From contig CAJMNM010000015.1 of assembly GCA_905214795.1 (NCBI GenBank), forward strand, positions 6,115 through 70,114: 64,000 nt of DNA. Reading direction: 5' to 3'. Made by a program: the position numbers and the translations under genes. The DNA comes from an uncultured bacterium. GTDB taxonomy: Bacteria > Bacteroidota > Bacteroidia > Bacteroidales > Bacteroidaceae. The notes beneath the pieces are model-generated. The model was given only the letters and a program-made list of their open reading frames with translations. It did no database searches and was not told the origin of the DNA. The stretch's first letter is position 1. Each line of letters starts with the position of its first letter. Shown piece by piece: positions 1 through 8,633 of this stretch.

Positions 1-162
1 TGCGATGGGTACCAACAAAAGTGGTTCGTAATGTTTTACGATACCTAAATAAAGCAATACGAAAGCCAAGGCATACATAATGAGAAATTGTGGTTCCTCT
101 ATAATGTTGCTGAAGGCTGTCATTTCATATAGCTTTTCCAAAATATTCATTATTTCATTCAT
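1..162 (-). CDS. oadB: Sodium-translocating decarboxylase beta subunit, N-terminal fragment
   Basis: The first 54 residues of a membrane protein whose remainder lies off the left edge. The visible part starts MNEIMNILEKLYEMTAFSNI and runs into a hydrophobic helix (residues about 28-45), as in OadB/MmdB/GcdB, the subunit that couples biotin decarboxylation to Na+ export. It begins 2 nt after the alpha-subunit stop, so the two are probably translationally coupled. The operon order gamma-alpha-beta supports the call more than the short sequence does. The substrate (oxaloacetate or methylmalonyl-CoA) cannot be read from this fragment. Confidence 0.85.
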   Translation of the reverse strand, partial: MNEIMNILEKLYEMTAFSNIIEEPQFLIMYALAFVLLYLGIVKHYEPLLLVPIA

Positions 163-164
163 GG

Positions 165-2012
165 CTATTTGGCTATTTTCATGATTACATCGTCTTCTTC
201 AACATTATCACCGGAGTTAACAATAATGGCTGTTATGGTTCCGTCAAATTCGGCCCGGATGGCATTGTAGGTTTTCATTGCTTCGATATATCCGAGTATA
301 TCGCCAGCCTTGACTTTGTCTCCTACATTTTTAGGTGTTTCCTGTGCGTTTTTTACACGATAGAATTTACCTTCAAGTGGTGCTGTGATATCTTCGCCTT
401 CACCCTCAGTGCTTGTTGCTTGTGGAGTTGTTGCGTTTGTTTGCATTGTAGGCTCACCATAGGCAATATCAACTTTGTAACGTTGGCCGTTAAGAGTAAC
501 TGTAATTGTAGAAGGTGCTTCCGGATGATCGGAGGTTTTGTTCTGTATTGCAGCTTTTTTATTGGCGAGGTCAGCTTCAAAGTTTGCTTTAGCCTGACCG
601 TTTTTGTAAGCTTCATATTGGGACGGATGCATGGCATATTCGAATAGTTCCTCGTCATCTTCTCCGGTTTCCCATCCTTTTTCGGCCATCATTTTACGAT
701 ATTTATCCAGTTCGTCCGGATAATTTGCTTGTGGGTCTGTATCCGTAAATTCCCGTCCTTGTTCGGCAGCCATCTTCTTCAGTTCTGGAGCTACTTCTCC
801 CGGCAAACGTCCTGCTTTACCTAAAATCATGTCCCAAATGTCATCTGCTATCATACTCCAACGCTCTTTGCCTTTTTCCATTTGGATAACATTCATAAGT
901 GCCAGATTCTTGACATATTGGCTGAATGGGGTAACAAGGCAGGGGTAACCTACTTTAGGCCAGATATAGGCTACCTCATCAAACAGTTTAATGAGTAATT
1001 CGTCTTGTGTCAGTTCCGGTTCGCCATGTTTTACTTTCCATTTGTTGAGTGAGTCAAGGTTTGTTTCAAGATCAGCCATTAAAGACCCCATCATGCCTCC
1101 CGGTAGTCCCGGCGCAATAAGTAATGAATTATTAATGCGGTTAAGCGGATTGCAATAGTAGCCAAGAAAATCATCCATCATAGCCTGAATCTGTGAGCGA
1201 ACTTCCATATAAGCGGCCATATTAACCTCTTTTACTTTAAATCCGGCATCTTTCAGCATGGCCTGAACAGCTAAAATATCAGCGTGACCGGTACCCCATG
1301 CTAATGGTGCTACTGCCGTATCTACATAGTCGCAACCGTTTTTGCATACTTCCAGAATTGACGCCATGTTAAATCCGGGGCCGGAGTGAGAATGATATTG
1401 TACGATAATATCTTTTTTATAAGCTTTTATTCCTGCGCAAATCTTACCCAGGGTTTCAGGGCGTCCTATTCCGGCCATGTCTTTCAGACAGATTTCATCG
1501 CATTCTAAATCAATGAGTTGTTTGGCCATGTTGACATAATATTCAACTGTATGAATAGGAGAGTGTGTGATGCAAAGGCTGCATTGTGAAATCATGCCGG
1601 CTTCTTTTGCGTATTTGATGCTGGGGGCAATATTGCGGATGTCATTAAGGCCACAGAATGTCCGGGTGATATCTGTACCTTGAGCCTTTTTGACTTTATA
1701 GAAGAGACGGCGTACGTCTGCGGGTACAGGACTCATCCGAAGACCGTTAAGAGCCCGGTCCAGCATGTGGGTTTGAATGCCTGCTTCATGGAATGGTTTG
1801 GTCCATAATCGGACTGCTTTGTTGGGATTTTCACCAAAAAGGAGATTGACTTGTTCAAAACCGCCACCGTTGGTTTCTACACGGTCGAAACATCCCATTT
1901 TTATTATGGCCGGAGCTATTTTTACCAGTTGGTCTACACGTGGCACATATTTTCCGGCGCTTTGCCACATATCGCGAAATACCAAACTGAATTTTACTTC
2001 TTTTTGTTTCAT
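165..2012 (-). CDS. oadA: Oxaloacetate decarboxylase alpha subunit / pyruvate carboxylase subunit B type carboxyltransferase with biotin domain
   Basis: A 615-residue two-domain enzyme. Residues about 1-470 form an HMGL-like carboxyltransferase barrel: LVFRDMWQS near the start carries the metal-binding Asp, CLKDMAG carries the reactive Lys (about K177), and YHSHSGPG supplies the metal-ligand histidines. An acidic, Ala/Thr-rich linker follows. Residues about 540-615 form a biotinyl domain with EAMKTYNAI, where K580 is the expected biotinylated lysine; the usual AMKM is AMKT here. It moves CO2 from a carboxylated substrate to biotin, and the membrane beta subunit then decarboxylates the biotin and pumps Na+. 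Between oadG (47 nt upstream) and oadB (2 nt downstream). Oxaloacetate is the likeliest substrate; a role in pyruvate or methylmalonyl-CoA metabolism is not excluded. Confidence 0.9.
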   Translation of the reverse strand: MKQKEVKFSLVFRDMWQSAGKYVPRVDQLVKIAPAIIKMGCFDRVETNGGGFEQVNLLFGENPNKAVRLWTKPFHEAGIQTHMLDRALNGLRMSPVPADVRRLFYKVKKAQGTDITRTFCGLNDIRNIAPSIKYAKEAGMISQCSLCITHSPIHTVEYYVNMAKQLIDLECDEICLKDMAGIGRPETLGKICAGIKAYKKDIIVQYHSHSGPGFNMASILEVCKNGCDYVDTAVAPLAWGTGHADILAVQAMLKDAGFKVKEVNMAAYMEVRSQIQAMMDDFLGYYCNPLNRINNSLLIAPGLPGGMMGSLMADLETNLDSLNKWKVKHGEPELTQDELLIKLFDEVAYIWPKVGYPCLVTPFSQYVKNLALMNVIQMEKGKERWSMIADDIWDMILGKAGRLPGEVAPELKKMAAEQGREFTDTDPQANYPDELDKYRKMMAEKGWETGEDDEELFEYAMHPSQYEAYKNGQAKANFEADLANKKAAIQNKTSDHPEAPSTITVTLNGQRYKVDIAYGEPTMQTNATTPQATSTEGEGEDITAPLEGKFYRVKNAQETPKNVGDKVKAGDILGYIEAMKTYNAIRAEFDGTITAIIVNSGDNVEEDDVIMKIAK

Positions 2013-2059
2013 TCTTATATTGATTTTAATGTTTTCAAGATTTTGGTTGATGGTCTATA

Positions 2060-2323
2060 CTATAGACGTTCAATATGTTTTACTTGTCCTTTTCCAGAAG
2101 TGATTTGGTCTACTGCAGAGCGGATGATTGCTATAGTCTGTGAGTCAATGTCTGATTGTTGCGGTTGTTTGGTGACTTGATGTGTAGCAGGAGATTCTGC
2201 CGGTGCGAACTTATTCACTAAAGCAATCAACCATTTGCCCAATTGAATAACAATCAGCAGAATGATAAACACAGTTGCCATTCCTACAACCATCAGTTGT
2301 AACGCTAATCCTATATTTTCCAT
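2060..2323 (-). CDS. oadG: Sodium pump decarboxylase gamma subunit (OadG family)
   Basis: An 87-residue protein with one N-terminal membrane helix (residues about 8-32, MVVGMATVFIILLIVIQL) and a short charged cytoplasmic tail. This is the standard build of OadG, the small subunit that anchors and assembles the alpha and beta subunits. It is the first gene of the oadG-oadA-oadB operon. The sequence is too short to be diagnostic alone, but the hydrophobic MVVGMATVF signature and the gene order make the call firm. No good -33/-7 pair was found in the AT-rich upstream region. Confidence 0.85.
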   Translation of the reverse strand: MENIGLALQLMVVGMATVFIILLIVIQLGKWLIALVNKFAPAESPATHQVTKQPQQSDIDSQTIAIIRSAVDQITSGKGQVKHIERL

Positions 2324-2503
2324 ATATAAATAGATAAAATGTTAGTTATATATTGTTTGTAGTTATATTTTGTCGGTTTTTCATGGCTAAATTACGCTTT
2401 TTTTTATAAACAGAAAAGTCGGAATAAAGTATTTTAGCTTTTCTTATCTTAAAGATTTTCGTTTGAGAACAAAAAAGGTGTGTTTTGTAACAAAAAAATA
2501 AAA

Positions 2504-2545
2504 AACGGATGGAAAACTTTATTTTTAAAAAGAATTCCATCCGTT
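2504..2545 (-). terminator. Rho-independent terminator of the nrdJ-folB operon
   Basis: The arms AACGGATGGAA (2504-2514) and TTCCATCCGTT (2535-2545) are perfect complements. On the minus strand the stem lies 45 nt past the folB stop and is followed by a T-rich run. The rest of 2324-2590 is AT-rich with no gene seen. Confidence 0.8.
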
Positions 2546-2590
2546 CTTAAGGTATTATTTTTGATAACAGTATCTACTGCATTTATCAGC

Positions 2591-2959
2591 TTATCGTACG
2601 CTTTCTATTATTATGCCTGCTCCTTTGCAATCAGCTCCCATCGGAGGATTTTCTTTGGTTAGAATCAGTTTGATATGACTGATACTTGGAAATTGGCTGT
2701 ATAGACGGTTGAGTATCCGTCCGGCTACATGTTCAATCAGTTTTGACGGAATAGCCATTTCTTTTTTTACACAGTCATATAAGTCTGCATAACTTACGGT
2801 TCCGGATAAATCGTCAGTATATATTGCAGCTGAAATGTCCGTTGTAACTTCAAGCGTGACAAAAAAGTAAGCACCAACATCTTGTTCTTGCGGCAAAACA
2901 CCATGTCGTGCGTAAAATTTAGCACGATCAAGCTTAACAATACTGTTTACGATTTGCAT
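2591..2959 (-). CDS. folB: Dihydroneopterin aldolase
   Basis: A 122-residue protein of normal FolB length. FolB converts 7,8-dihydroneopterin to 6-hydroxymethyl-dihydropterin and glycolaldehyde in folate synthesis. Recognisable features are the N-terminal FYARHGVLPQEQ segment with the substrate-binding Glu, the middle VSYADLYDCVKKEM, and the C-terminal LTKENPPMGADCKG with the catalytic Lys. It starts 3 nt after the nrdJ stop, so it is co-transcribed and probably translationally coupled to the ribonucleotide reductase. That links folate and deoxynucleotide supply. A strong terminator follows. Confidence 0.92.
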   Translation of the reverse strand: MQIVNSIVKLDRAKFYARHGVLPQEQDVGAYFFVTLEVTTDISAAIYTDDLSGTVSYADLYDCVKKEMAIPSKLIEHVAGRILNRLYSQFPSISHIKLILTKENPPMGADCKGAGIIIESVR

Positions 2960-2962
2960 AGA

Positions 2963-5497
2963 CTATCCGCATCTTGAAGCGCCACAGTGTTTGCATATTA
3001 GGCAGCCCTCCTGGTAAACCAATGTTTCGTGACCGCAATTCGGACATTTCTGTCCCTTGGCCTCTGTGCCGTCTGTGATATATTTTTTAAGAGCACGTTC
3101 AACACCATTCTTCCATGTATTGATGCTTTCGCTTTCGAGTTGTAATGAGCTGACAAGTTTGATAACATGATCAAGCGGCATACGATAACGGAGCACACCG
3201 GAAATCAGTTTGGCATAGTTCCAATATTCTTTGTTGAACTTTTCCGATAGACCTTCAACGGTTGTTTTATATCCCTTCTTGTTTTCAAATTGAAAATCGT
3301 AGCGCTTTGTGCCGTCTTCATTTACATTTTTGATGATACGTCCTTTTATAACGCTTTTGGGTAATACGATGCCCTCGTCATCGTCTTGAAGACCCGTGAA
3401 GATTTCATAAGGATGTCCATCCAGAAGACCTACAAAAGCAACCCATTTTTCTTTGTTGTTTTGGAAACGAACAACGTCGCAATCTAATACCTGAGGACGT
3501 GTTTCTGTGACTTCCGGACGTTTGCAAGGCATTTCTTCTTTTTTGTTCTCTTTTACAGATACCATTACGCCGGAACGTGAACCGTCACGATAGATTGTGC
3601 ATCCTTTGCAGCCGGAACGCCATGCTTCTACATAGAGCTTGTTTACTAACTCCTCATCTACATTATTCGGTAAGTTGACAGTTACGCTGATAGAATGATC
3701 AACCCATTTCTGGATTGCACCTTGCATTCTGACCTTCATTAGCCAGTCAACATCGTTTGCTGTAGCCTTATAATAAGGTGATTTGGCTACAAGTTCGTTA
3801 ATTTCTTCTTGTGTATAATTCTTTTGAGTATCGTAACCGTTAATTTTCATCCATGTTAAAAATTTGTGATGGTAAACGATATACTCTTCAAAAGCGTCTC
3901 CTGTTTCGTCGATAAAATCGATGCGGACTTCAGGGTCGTTAGGATTAACTTTTCTGCGGCGTTTATATACTGGTAGGAATACTGGTTCGATACCTGAAGT
4001 TGTTTGTGTCATTAAACTTGTTGTTCCTGTAGGAGCGATAGTCAGACAGGCAATATTGCGTCGTCCAAAAGTTTTCATGTCCTCATATAGTTGGGGATCT
4101 GCTTCTTTGATACGAAGAATAAACGGATTGTTTTTCTCGCGTTCTGCATCAAAGATTTCAAAAGCACCACGTTCCTTAGCCATTTGAACAGAAGAACCGT
4201 AAGCTTGCAGAGCCACAGTTTTTTGTACTTCTACAGCAAAGTCTGTAGCTTCTTGAGTGCCATAGCGTAGTCCCATTGCAGCCAACATGTCACCTTCTGC
4301 TGTGATACCGACACCCGTACGACGTCCCATACCACTCTTCTTATAAATTTTTTCCCATAAGTGGCGTTCTGCTCCTTTGACTTCTTCTGATTCTGGATCG
4401 GAATCTATTTTTTCTATGATTTGCTCTATCTTTTCCAATTCAAGATCAATGATGTCATCCATCATGCGCATGGCTATTCTCACATGCTTTCTGAACAAAT
4501 CGAAATCAAAATAGGCTTCAGGTGTAAAAGGATTGACTACATATGAATATAGATTGATTGCTAACAAACGACAACTGTCATAAGGACAAAGTGGAATTTC
4601 GCCACACGGATTTGTACTTACAGTGCGAAAACCAAGATCTGCGTAGCAGTCTGGTACAGATTCACGAATAATAGTGTCCCAAAATAAGACTCCTGGTTCT
4701 GCGCTTTTCCATGCATTGTGTACGATTTTTTTCCAAAGATCTTGTGCGTTTATATTTTTAGATACGATGGGATTATTACTGTCAATTGGATATTGTTGTC
4801 TGTAAGGCTTGTCTTCAATGGCTGCTTCCATAAAAGCATCGTCAATCTTTACAGAAACATTCGCACCGGTTACTTTGCCTTCAGTCATTTTGGCATCAAT
4901 GAATGATTCAGCGTCAGGATGCTTAATGCTTACAGAAAGCATGAGTGCACCGCGTCGGCCATCTTGTGCAACTTCACGTGTAGAGTTACTGTAACGCTCC
5001 ATGAACGGAACAAGACCGGTTGATGTCAGTGCTGAGTTCTTGACGGGTGAACCTTTGGGGCGGATATGTGAAAGGTCGTGTCCTACGCCACCGCGACGTT
5101 TCATCAATTGAACCTGTTCCTCGTCAATACGGATAATACCTCCATAAGAATCTGCGTTGCCGTCTAAGCCAATAACAAAGCAATTGGATAGTGAAGCTAT
5201 CTGATTGGTATTGCCAATTCCTGTCATTGGACTTCCGGCAGGGATAATATAACGGAAATGATCCAGCAAGTCAAAAATTTCCTGAGCTGTAAGAGGATTT
5301 TCGTATTTGTTTTCTATGCGCGCAATTTCATTTGCAATGCGCCAATGCATATCTGTCGGGGTCTGTTCGTAGATGTTACCATACGAATCTTTCATTGCAT
5401 ACTTGTTGACCCAGACTCTGGCGGCCAATTCGTCACCATTGAAGTATTTAAGCGTTTGCTCAAAAGCTTCATCGTAGCTGTAGACTTTCCGTTCCAC
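2963..5497 (-). CDS. nrdJ: Adenosylcobalamin-dependent (class II) ribonucleotide reductase
   Basis: An 844-residue enzyme that reduces ribonucleotides to deoxyribonucleotides with a B12-derived radical. The active-site segment TNPCGEIPLCPYDSC is present (Cys at about 298), as is the glycine-rich MKRRGGVGHDLSHIRPKGS. The C-terminus is a cysteine-rich zinc-finger-like tail (KCPNCG...CLICKHCGASRCG), where thioredoxin-reducible cysteines are expected. The length suits the long NrdJ subfamily. A near-consensus promoter lies about 80 nt upstream. No cobalamin riboswitch or NrdR box was recognised in the leader. The enzyme needs no oxygen, which suits an anaerobe. Confidence 0.93.
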   Translation of the reverse strand: MERKVYSYDEAFEQTLKYFNGDELAARVWVNKYAMKDSYGNIYEQTPTDMHWRIANEIARIENKYENPLTAQEIFDLLDHFRYIIPAGSPMTGIGNTNQIASLSNCFVIGLDGNADSYGGIIRIDEEQVQLMKRRGGVGHDLSHIRPKGSPVKNSALTSTGLVPFMERYSNSTREVAQDGRRGALMLSVSIKHPDAESFIDAKMTEGKVTGANVSVKIDDAFMEAAIEDKPYRQQYPIDSNNPIVSKNINAQDLWKKIVHNAWKSAEPGVLFWDTIIRESVPDCYADLGFRTVSTNPCGEIPLCPYDSCRLLAINLYSYVVNPFTPEAYFDFDLFRKHVRIAMRMMDDIIDLELEKIEQIIEKIDSDPESEEVKGAERHLWEKIYKKSGMGRRTGVGITAEGDMLAAMGLRYGTQEATDFAVEVQKTVALQAYGSSVQMAKERGAFEIFDAEREKNNPFILRIKEADPQLYEDMKTFGRRNIACLTIAPTGTTSLMTQTTSGIEPVFLPVYKRRRKVNPNDPEVRIDFIDETGDAFEEYIVYHHKFLTWMKINGYDTQKNYTQEEINELVAKSPYYKATANDVDWLMKVRMQGAIQKWVDHSISVTVNLPNNVDEELVNKLYVEAWRSGCKGCTIYRDGSRSGVMVSVKENKKEEMPCKRPEVTETRPQVLDCDVVRFQNNKEKWVAFVGLLDGHPYEIFTGLQDDDEGIVLPKSVIKGRIIKNVNEDGTKRYDFQFENKKGYKTTVEGLSEKFNKEYWNYAKLISGVLRYRMPLDHVIKLVSSLQLESESINTWKNGVERALKKYITDGTEAKGQKCPNCGHETLVYQEGCLICKHCGASRCG

Positions 5498-5578
5498 TTT
5501 GTTGATATTTTTAAAAATTTATTACTCTGTTTTCTTAGTAGAATGTAGAAAAGAGAAGTTGTTGTCACAAAGGTTTTG

Positions 5579-5610
5579 CAAAGCTAGTCATGTTTTTCCT
5601 AAAAACCAAA
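5579..5610 (-). promoter_or_regulatory. Bacteroidetes-type promoter of nrdJ
   Basis: On the minus strand, TTTG (5610-5607) is followed after exactly 20 nt by TAGCTTTG (5586-5579), a perfect match to TTTG-N19/20-TAnnTTTG. Transcription should start near 5572. Confidence 0.8.
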
Positions 5611-5851
5611 TATAAATCCATAAAACTTTGTCTAAATAATAAGTTTTCCATTTTTAATATTTAATGCCTTGATAATTAATTTATTATATGTTTTGTTTGT
5701 CGGGTGAAGTTTTCCAAAAAGAAAATGTGTATTAAAATTGTTTCTTTCTTGATTTTGTCTTTTTGTCAACCGGAAATAATTTAATTTGTTTTTAAAATAG
5801 AATGTTTGAGATAAAAATGAAAGGATTCTTGTTGCTCCTTCTGATTTTTGT

Positions 5852-5859
5852 TATCTTTG
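5852..5859 (+). promoter_or_regulatory. -7 box (TATCTTTG) of the nitroreductase gene
   Basis: TATCTTTG fits TAnnTTTG, and CTTG ending at 5831 sits 20 nt upstream. The box overlaps the longest reading frame's first ATG (5848), so translation must begin at the later ATG, 5884. Most of 5498-5851 is AT-rich divergent promoter DNA with no gene. Confidence 0.6.
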
Positions 5860-5883
5860 CTGTATATAAAAAATATAAAGCAG

Positions 5884-6636
5884 ATGGATTCAATTAAGAA
5901 TAGAAAAACAATTAGAAAATATGCCGATCGTCCGGTTGACGATGTTTTGTTGAATATGTTGCTGGAGGAAGCTGAGCGTACTCAGACAATGGGTAATTTG
6001 CAACTGTATAGTGTTGTGGTGACACGTAGCCAGGAAATGAAACAGAAGTTGGCTCCGGCACATTTTAATCAACCCATGGTGACAAATGCTCCGGTTGTAT
6101 TAACCGTATGTGCAGATTTTAATCGTACCGTAAAATGGTGCGAAGCACGTAATGCTGTTCCCGGTTATGATAATTTTCTTTCATTCATCAATGCAGCGTC
6201 TGACGCGTTGTTATATACGCAGACATTTTGTAATCTGGCAGAAGAGGCCGGACTTGGAGTGTGCTATCTTGGTACGACTGTATATATGCCACAAACAATT
6301 ATAGAAGTCCTCCAACTTCCTCAGTTGGTTATGCCTATAGCAACCCTTACAGTTGGCTATCCGGATGAAGATCCGAAGCAGACAGACCGTTTGCCGTTAC
6401 AGTCTTTGATTCACCAAGAAACTTATCAAAATTATACATCTGCGGATATTGATCAGTATTATGGAACGAAGGAACAGCTTCCGGAGAATAAACATTTTGT
6501 AGAGCTGAATAAAAAAGAAACTTTGGCTCAAATATTTACAGATATCCGTTATACCAAAAAGGATAATGAAGCGATGAGTGAGGGCTTTTTGCTCGCTTTG
6601 AAGCGTCAGGGCTTTTTAAAACAAGCGGATAATTAG
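5884..6636 (+). CDS. Nitroreductase family protein (NADPH-dependent flavin oxidoreductase, NfsA-like)
   Basis: A 250-residue FMN-dependent reductase candidate. It begins MDSIKNRKTIRKYADRPVDD, the typical nitroreductase start in which the R-x-S/T-x-R-x-Y element binds FMN phosphate. Later come the central Asn/Ser-rich segment (INAASDALLYTQTFCNLAEEAGLG) and GTTVYMPQTIIEVLQLP, then the TVGYPDEDP motif that NfsA-like members carry before a long C-terminal arm. The physiological substrate is unknown; such enzymes reduce nitroaromatics, quinones or flavins. The start was set at 5884 because the -7 box lies just upstream. It is convergent with dnaA across a shared terminator. Confidence 0.85.
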   Translation: MDSIKNRKTIRKYADRPVDDVLLNMLLEEAERTQTMGNLQLYSVVVTRSQEMKQKLAPAHFNQPMVTNAPVVLTVCADFNRTVKWCEARNAVPGYDNFLSFINAASDALLYTQTFCNLAEEAGLGVCYLGTTVYMPQTIIEVLQLPQLVMPIATLTVGYPDEDPKQTDRLPLQSLIHQETYQNYTSADIDQYYGTKEQLPENKHFVELNKKETLAQIFTDIRYTKKDNEAMSEGFLLALKRQGFLKQADN

Positions 6637-6804
6637 TAAGAGGCAGTGAGGTAAAAGAATATGAATGTATATTTTTATTACCGCTAGGTGTGATACTTAT
6701 AATAAGTGCCTGCTGTTTTTATTTCCAGTTATCGTATACAAGCTGTTCTTATGGTAGACATTAAAGATAGTGAGTGATGAGTTACACAATATAAATAGAG
6801 ATAT

Positions 6805-6844
6805 ATAAGAATGGCGTTTTGGAATCCCAAAACGCCATTCTTAT
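6805..6844. terminator. Bidirectional terminator between the nitroreductase gene and dnaA
   Basis: An 18-bp perfect stem (6805-6822 with 6827-6844) closes a 4-nt loop. It lies between two convergent genes with AT-rich DNA on both sides, so it can serve both strands. Confidence 0.85.
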
Positions 6845-6868
6845 TTGAGTATGATTTTATAATACTAT

Positions 6869-8281
6869 TTATCTTTTTGCATTTCTGATTAAAGTTTCAA
6901 TTTCATCAACTTTACTTTTGAACGCTTTGTCCACTTTAATTCTTCCTTCAACCAGATTGCAAGAATGAAGGACTGTGGCATGATTACGTTTGCCAATAAG
7001 CGCGCCAATACGGGCAGAAGATAGTTCTGTGTATTTCTGTGCCAGAAACATTGCTATTTGACGAACTTGCACAATGGCTTGTTTTCTACTTTTAGTAAAT
7101 ATGTCTTCTTGTTTAACCTTGAAATAAGAACATACATTCTCTAAAATCAAATCAACAGTGATAGGCTTATTTTCGACTTTTACGGCTCTTCTTACGATTT
7201 GTTCAGCTAAAGGCATATCCACATCACGGTTGTAGACTACGGAATAAGCCATTAATGAATTGACAATACCTTCCAGTTCACGTACACTGTTATCAACATT
7301 CTTTGATACAAAGTTAATCACTTCATCAGGGATTTTCAATCCGTCATGCCTGATTTTGTTTTTCAGAATGTCTCTTCGTAATTGTTCGTTTGGCTTTTCC
7401 AATTCAGCTAACAGTCCCCATTTGAAACGTGTAAGCAGACGATCTTCCATTCCTTGCAGTGCTGTGGGCGGACGGTCTGATGTCAGAATGAGTTGTTTGC
7501 CACTCTGGTGAAGATGATTGAAGATATGGAAGAATGTGTTTTGCGTCTTTGTTAGACTCGCAAATTCCTGAATATCATCAATGATCAGCACATCAATACT
7601 TTGATACCACGTAATAAAATCATTTACAGTATTGTGGCGTACAGAGTCTGTATATTGAACCTGAAATAAGTGTGCTGAAACGTAGAGAACACGTTTTTGA
7701 GGGTACAATTCTTTTATACGCGTACCTATGGCGTTAACAAGATGAGTCTTGCCAACACCGGAAGCACCGTAGATGAACAGTGGGTTGAAGGTAGTTTGTT
7801 TTGGATGTTCTGCAATAGCCTGACCCACAGAGCGTGGTAATTTATTGCTTAAGCCTTCAATAAAGTTCTCAAAGTTATAGTTCGGGTTTAACTGTGAATC
7901 CAAATCTTGAGGCATGGTAGCCTGCAAGGGTTGAGGCGATTTGTTAAGTTCCCGTCCTGAATCCTTTGGAATATTGACTGATGTCGGTCTGGTTGTTCCT
8001 TCCACATCGACTGTCAGGTTGTTGGTCTTGTCGGCTTCAATACGATACATAAGCCTAGTGCCTGCGCCGTATACTCTGTTGAGTACCATGCGCAGTAAAC
8101 CTACATAATGTTCTTCCAGAAATTCATAAAAGTACTGACTTGGAACTTGAATTGTCAGTGTATGATCCTGGAATGACAGACATCGTATAGGCTCGAACCA
8201 AGTCTTAAATAGCTGCTCTGTAACGTTGTTTCGTATGATAGATAAACATTGTTCCCATTGCAGTCTTGATGAACCTTTCAT
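6869..8281 (-). CDS. dnaA: Chromosomal replication initiator DnaA
   Basis: A 470-residue protein with the four DnaA domains. Domain I (about 1-85) begins with LQWEQCLSIIRNNV. A short Pro/Gln/Asn-rich linker follows. The AAA+ ATPase (about 135-350) has Walker A GASGVGKTH and Walker B VLIIDDIQEF. The C-terminal DNA-binding domain carries the DnaA signature around IGKRNHATVLHSCNLVEGRI. It binds DnaA boxes and opens the origin. The gene has its own well-formed promoter. No TTATCCACA-like box was found next to it, and the neighbours are not the dnaN/gyrB set, so there is no sign that the origin is here. Confidence 0.97.
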   Translation of the reverse strand: MKGSSRLQWEQCLSIIRNNVTEQLFKTWFEPIRCLSFQDHTLTIQVPSQYFYEFLEEHYVGLLRMVLNRVYGAGTRLMYRIEADKTNNLTVDVEGTTRPTSVNIPKDSGRELNKSPQPLQATMPQDLDSQLNPNYNFENFIEGLSNKLPRSVGQAIAEHPKQTTFNPLFIYGASGVGKTHLVNAIGTRIKELYPQKRVLYVSAHLFQVQYTDSVRHNTVNDFITWYQSIDVLIIDDIQEFASLTKTQNTFFHIFNHLHQSGKQLILTSDRPPTALQGMEDRLLTRFKWGLLAELEKPNEQLRRDILKNKIRHDGLKIPDEVINFVSKNVDNSVRELEGIVNSLMAYSVVYNRDVDMPLAEQIVRRAVKVENKPITVDLILENVCSYFKVKQEDIFTKSRKQAIVQVRQIAMFLAQKYTELSSARIGALIGKRNHATVLHSCNLVEGRIKVDKAFKSKVDEIETLIRNAKR

Positions 8282-8329
8282 TGGTAAGTTTCCTTTGTGA
8301 TTAAAAACTGTTCTCTACTTCTACATGTG

Positions 8330-8361
8330 CAAAGTTCGTAATATTCGCTGATAAAACCAAA
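8330..8361 (-). promoter_or_regulatory. Promoter of dnaA
   Basis: On the minus strand, TTTG (8361-8358), 20 nt, then GAACTTTG (8337-8330), one mismatch from TAnnTTTG. Predicted leader of about 42 nt. Confidence 0.65.
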
Positions 8362-8523
8362 CTCCGGATTCTCCTTATATTATGGATTTAAGACTTAATT
8401 TGCTTTCCATCAGCAAAATATGGTGTTTGTGTATTTGAAACATTAATTACGCTGTTGCATTTGTGCATGTGCTTGTTTTAGAGGTGTTTACTTGATGCTT
8501 CAATAGGTGTTGTCTTATTTTTG

Positions 8524-8609
8524 AAATACCGGAAATCCTTTTGTTAATCTCCTATAAACAAGCCTTTGGCGAAACCTGTTTATAAAGAAGGAAAAGATTT
8601 CCGGTATTT
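8524..8609 (-). other. Strong nested hairpin between the MCE gene and dnaA
   Basis: AAATACCGGAAATC (8524-8537) pairs perfectly with 8596-8609, and about five more pairs form beyond a single bulge. Inside, ATAAACA (8554-8560) pairs with TGTTTAT (8577-8583) and a GCC/GGC pair closes the top. On the minus strand the stem starts 24 nt after the MCE stop but no T-run follows it. It could be an unusual terminator, an mRNA 3' stabiliser or a small structured RNA. The rest of 8282-8633 holds only the dnaA promoter. Confidence 0.5.
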
Positions 8610-8633
8610 AGAATGAGTCTGAATAAGTTATTT

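Noticed and set aside
5498..5600. Cobalamin riboswitch or NrdR box in front of nrdJ
   Set aside because: The leader is only about 75 nt and shows neither a B12-box-like sequence nor paired NrdR boxes.
6869..8633. Replication origin beside dnaA
   Set aside because: No cluster of TTATCCACA-like boxes or AT-rich unwinding element was seen next to dnaA, and the usual dnaN/recF/gyrB neighbours are absent.
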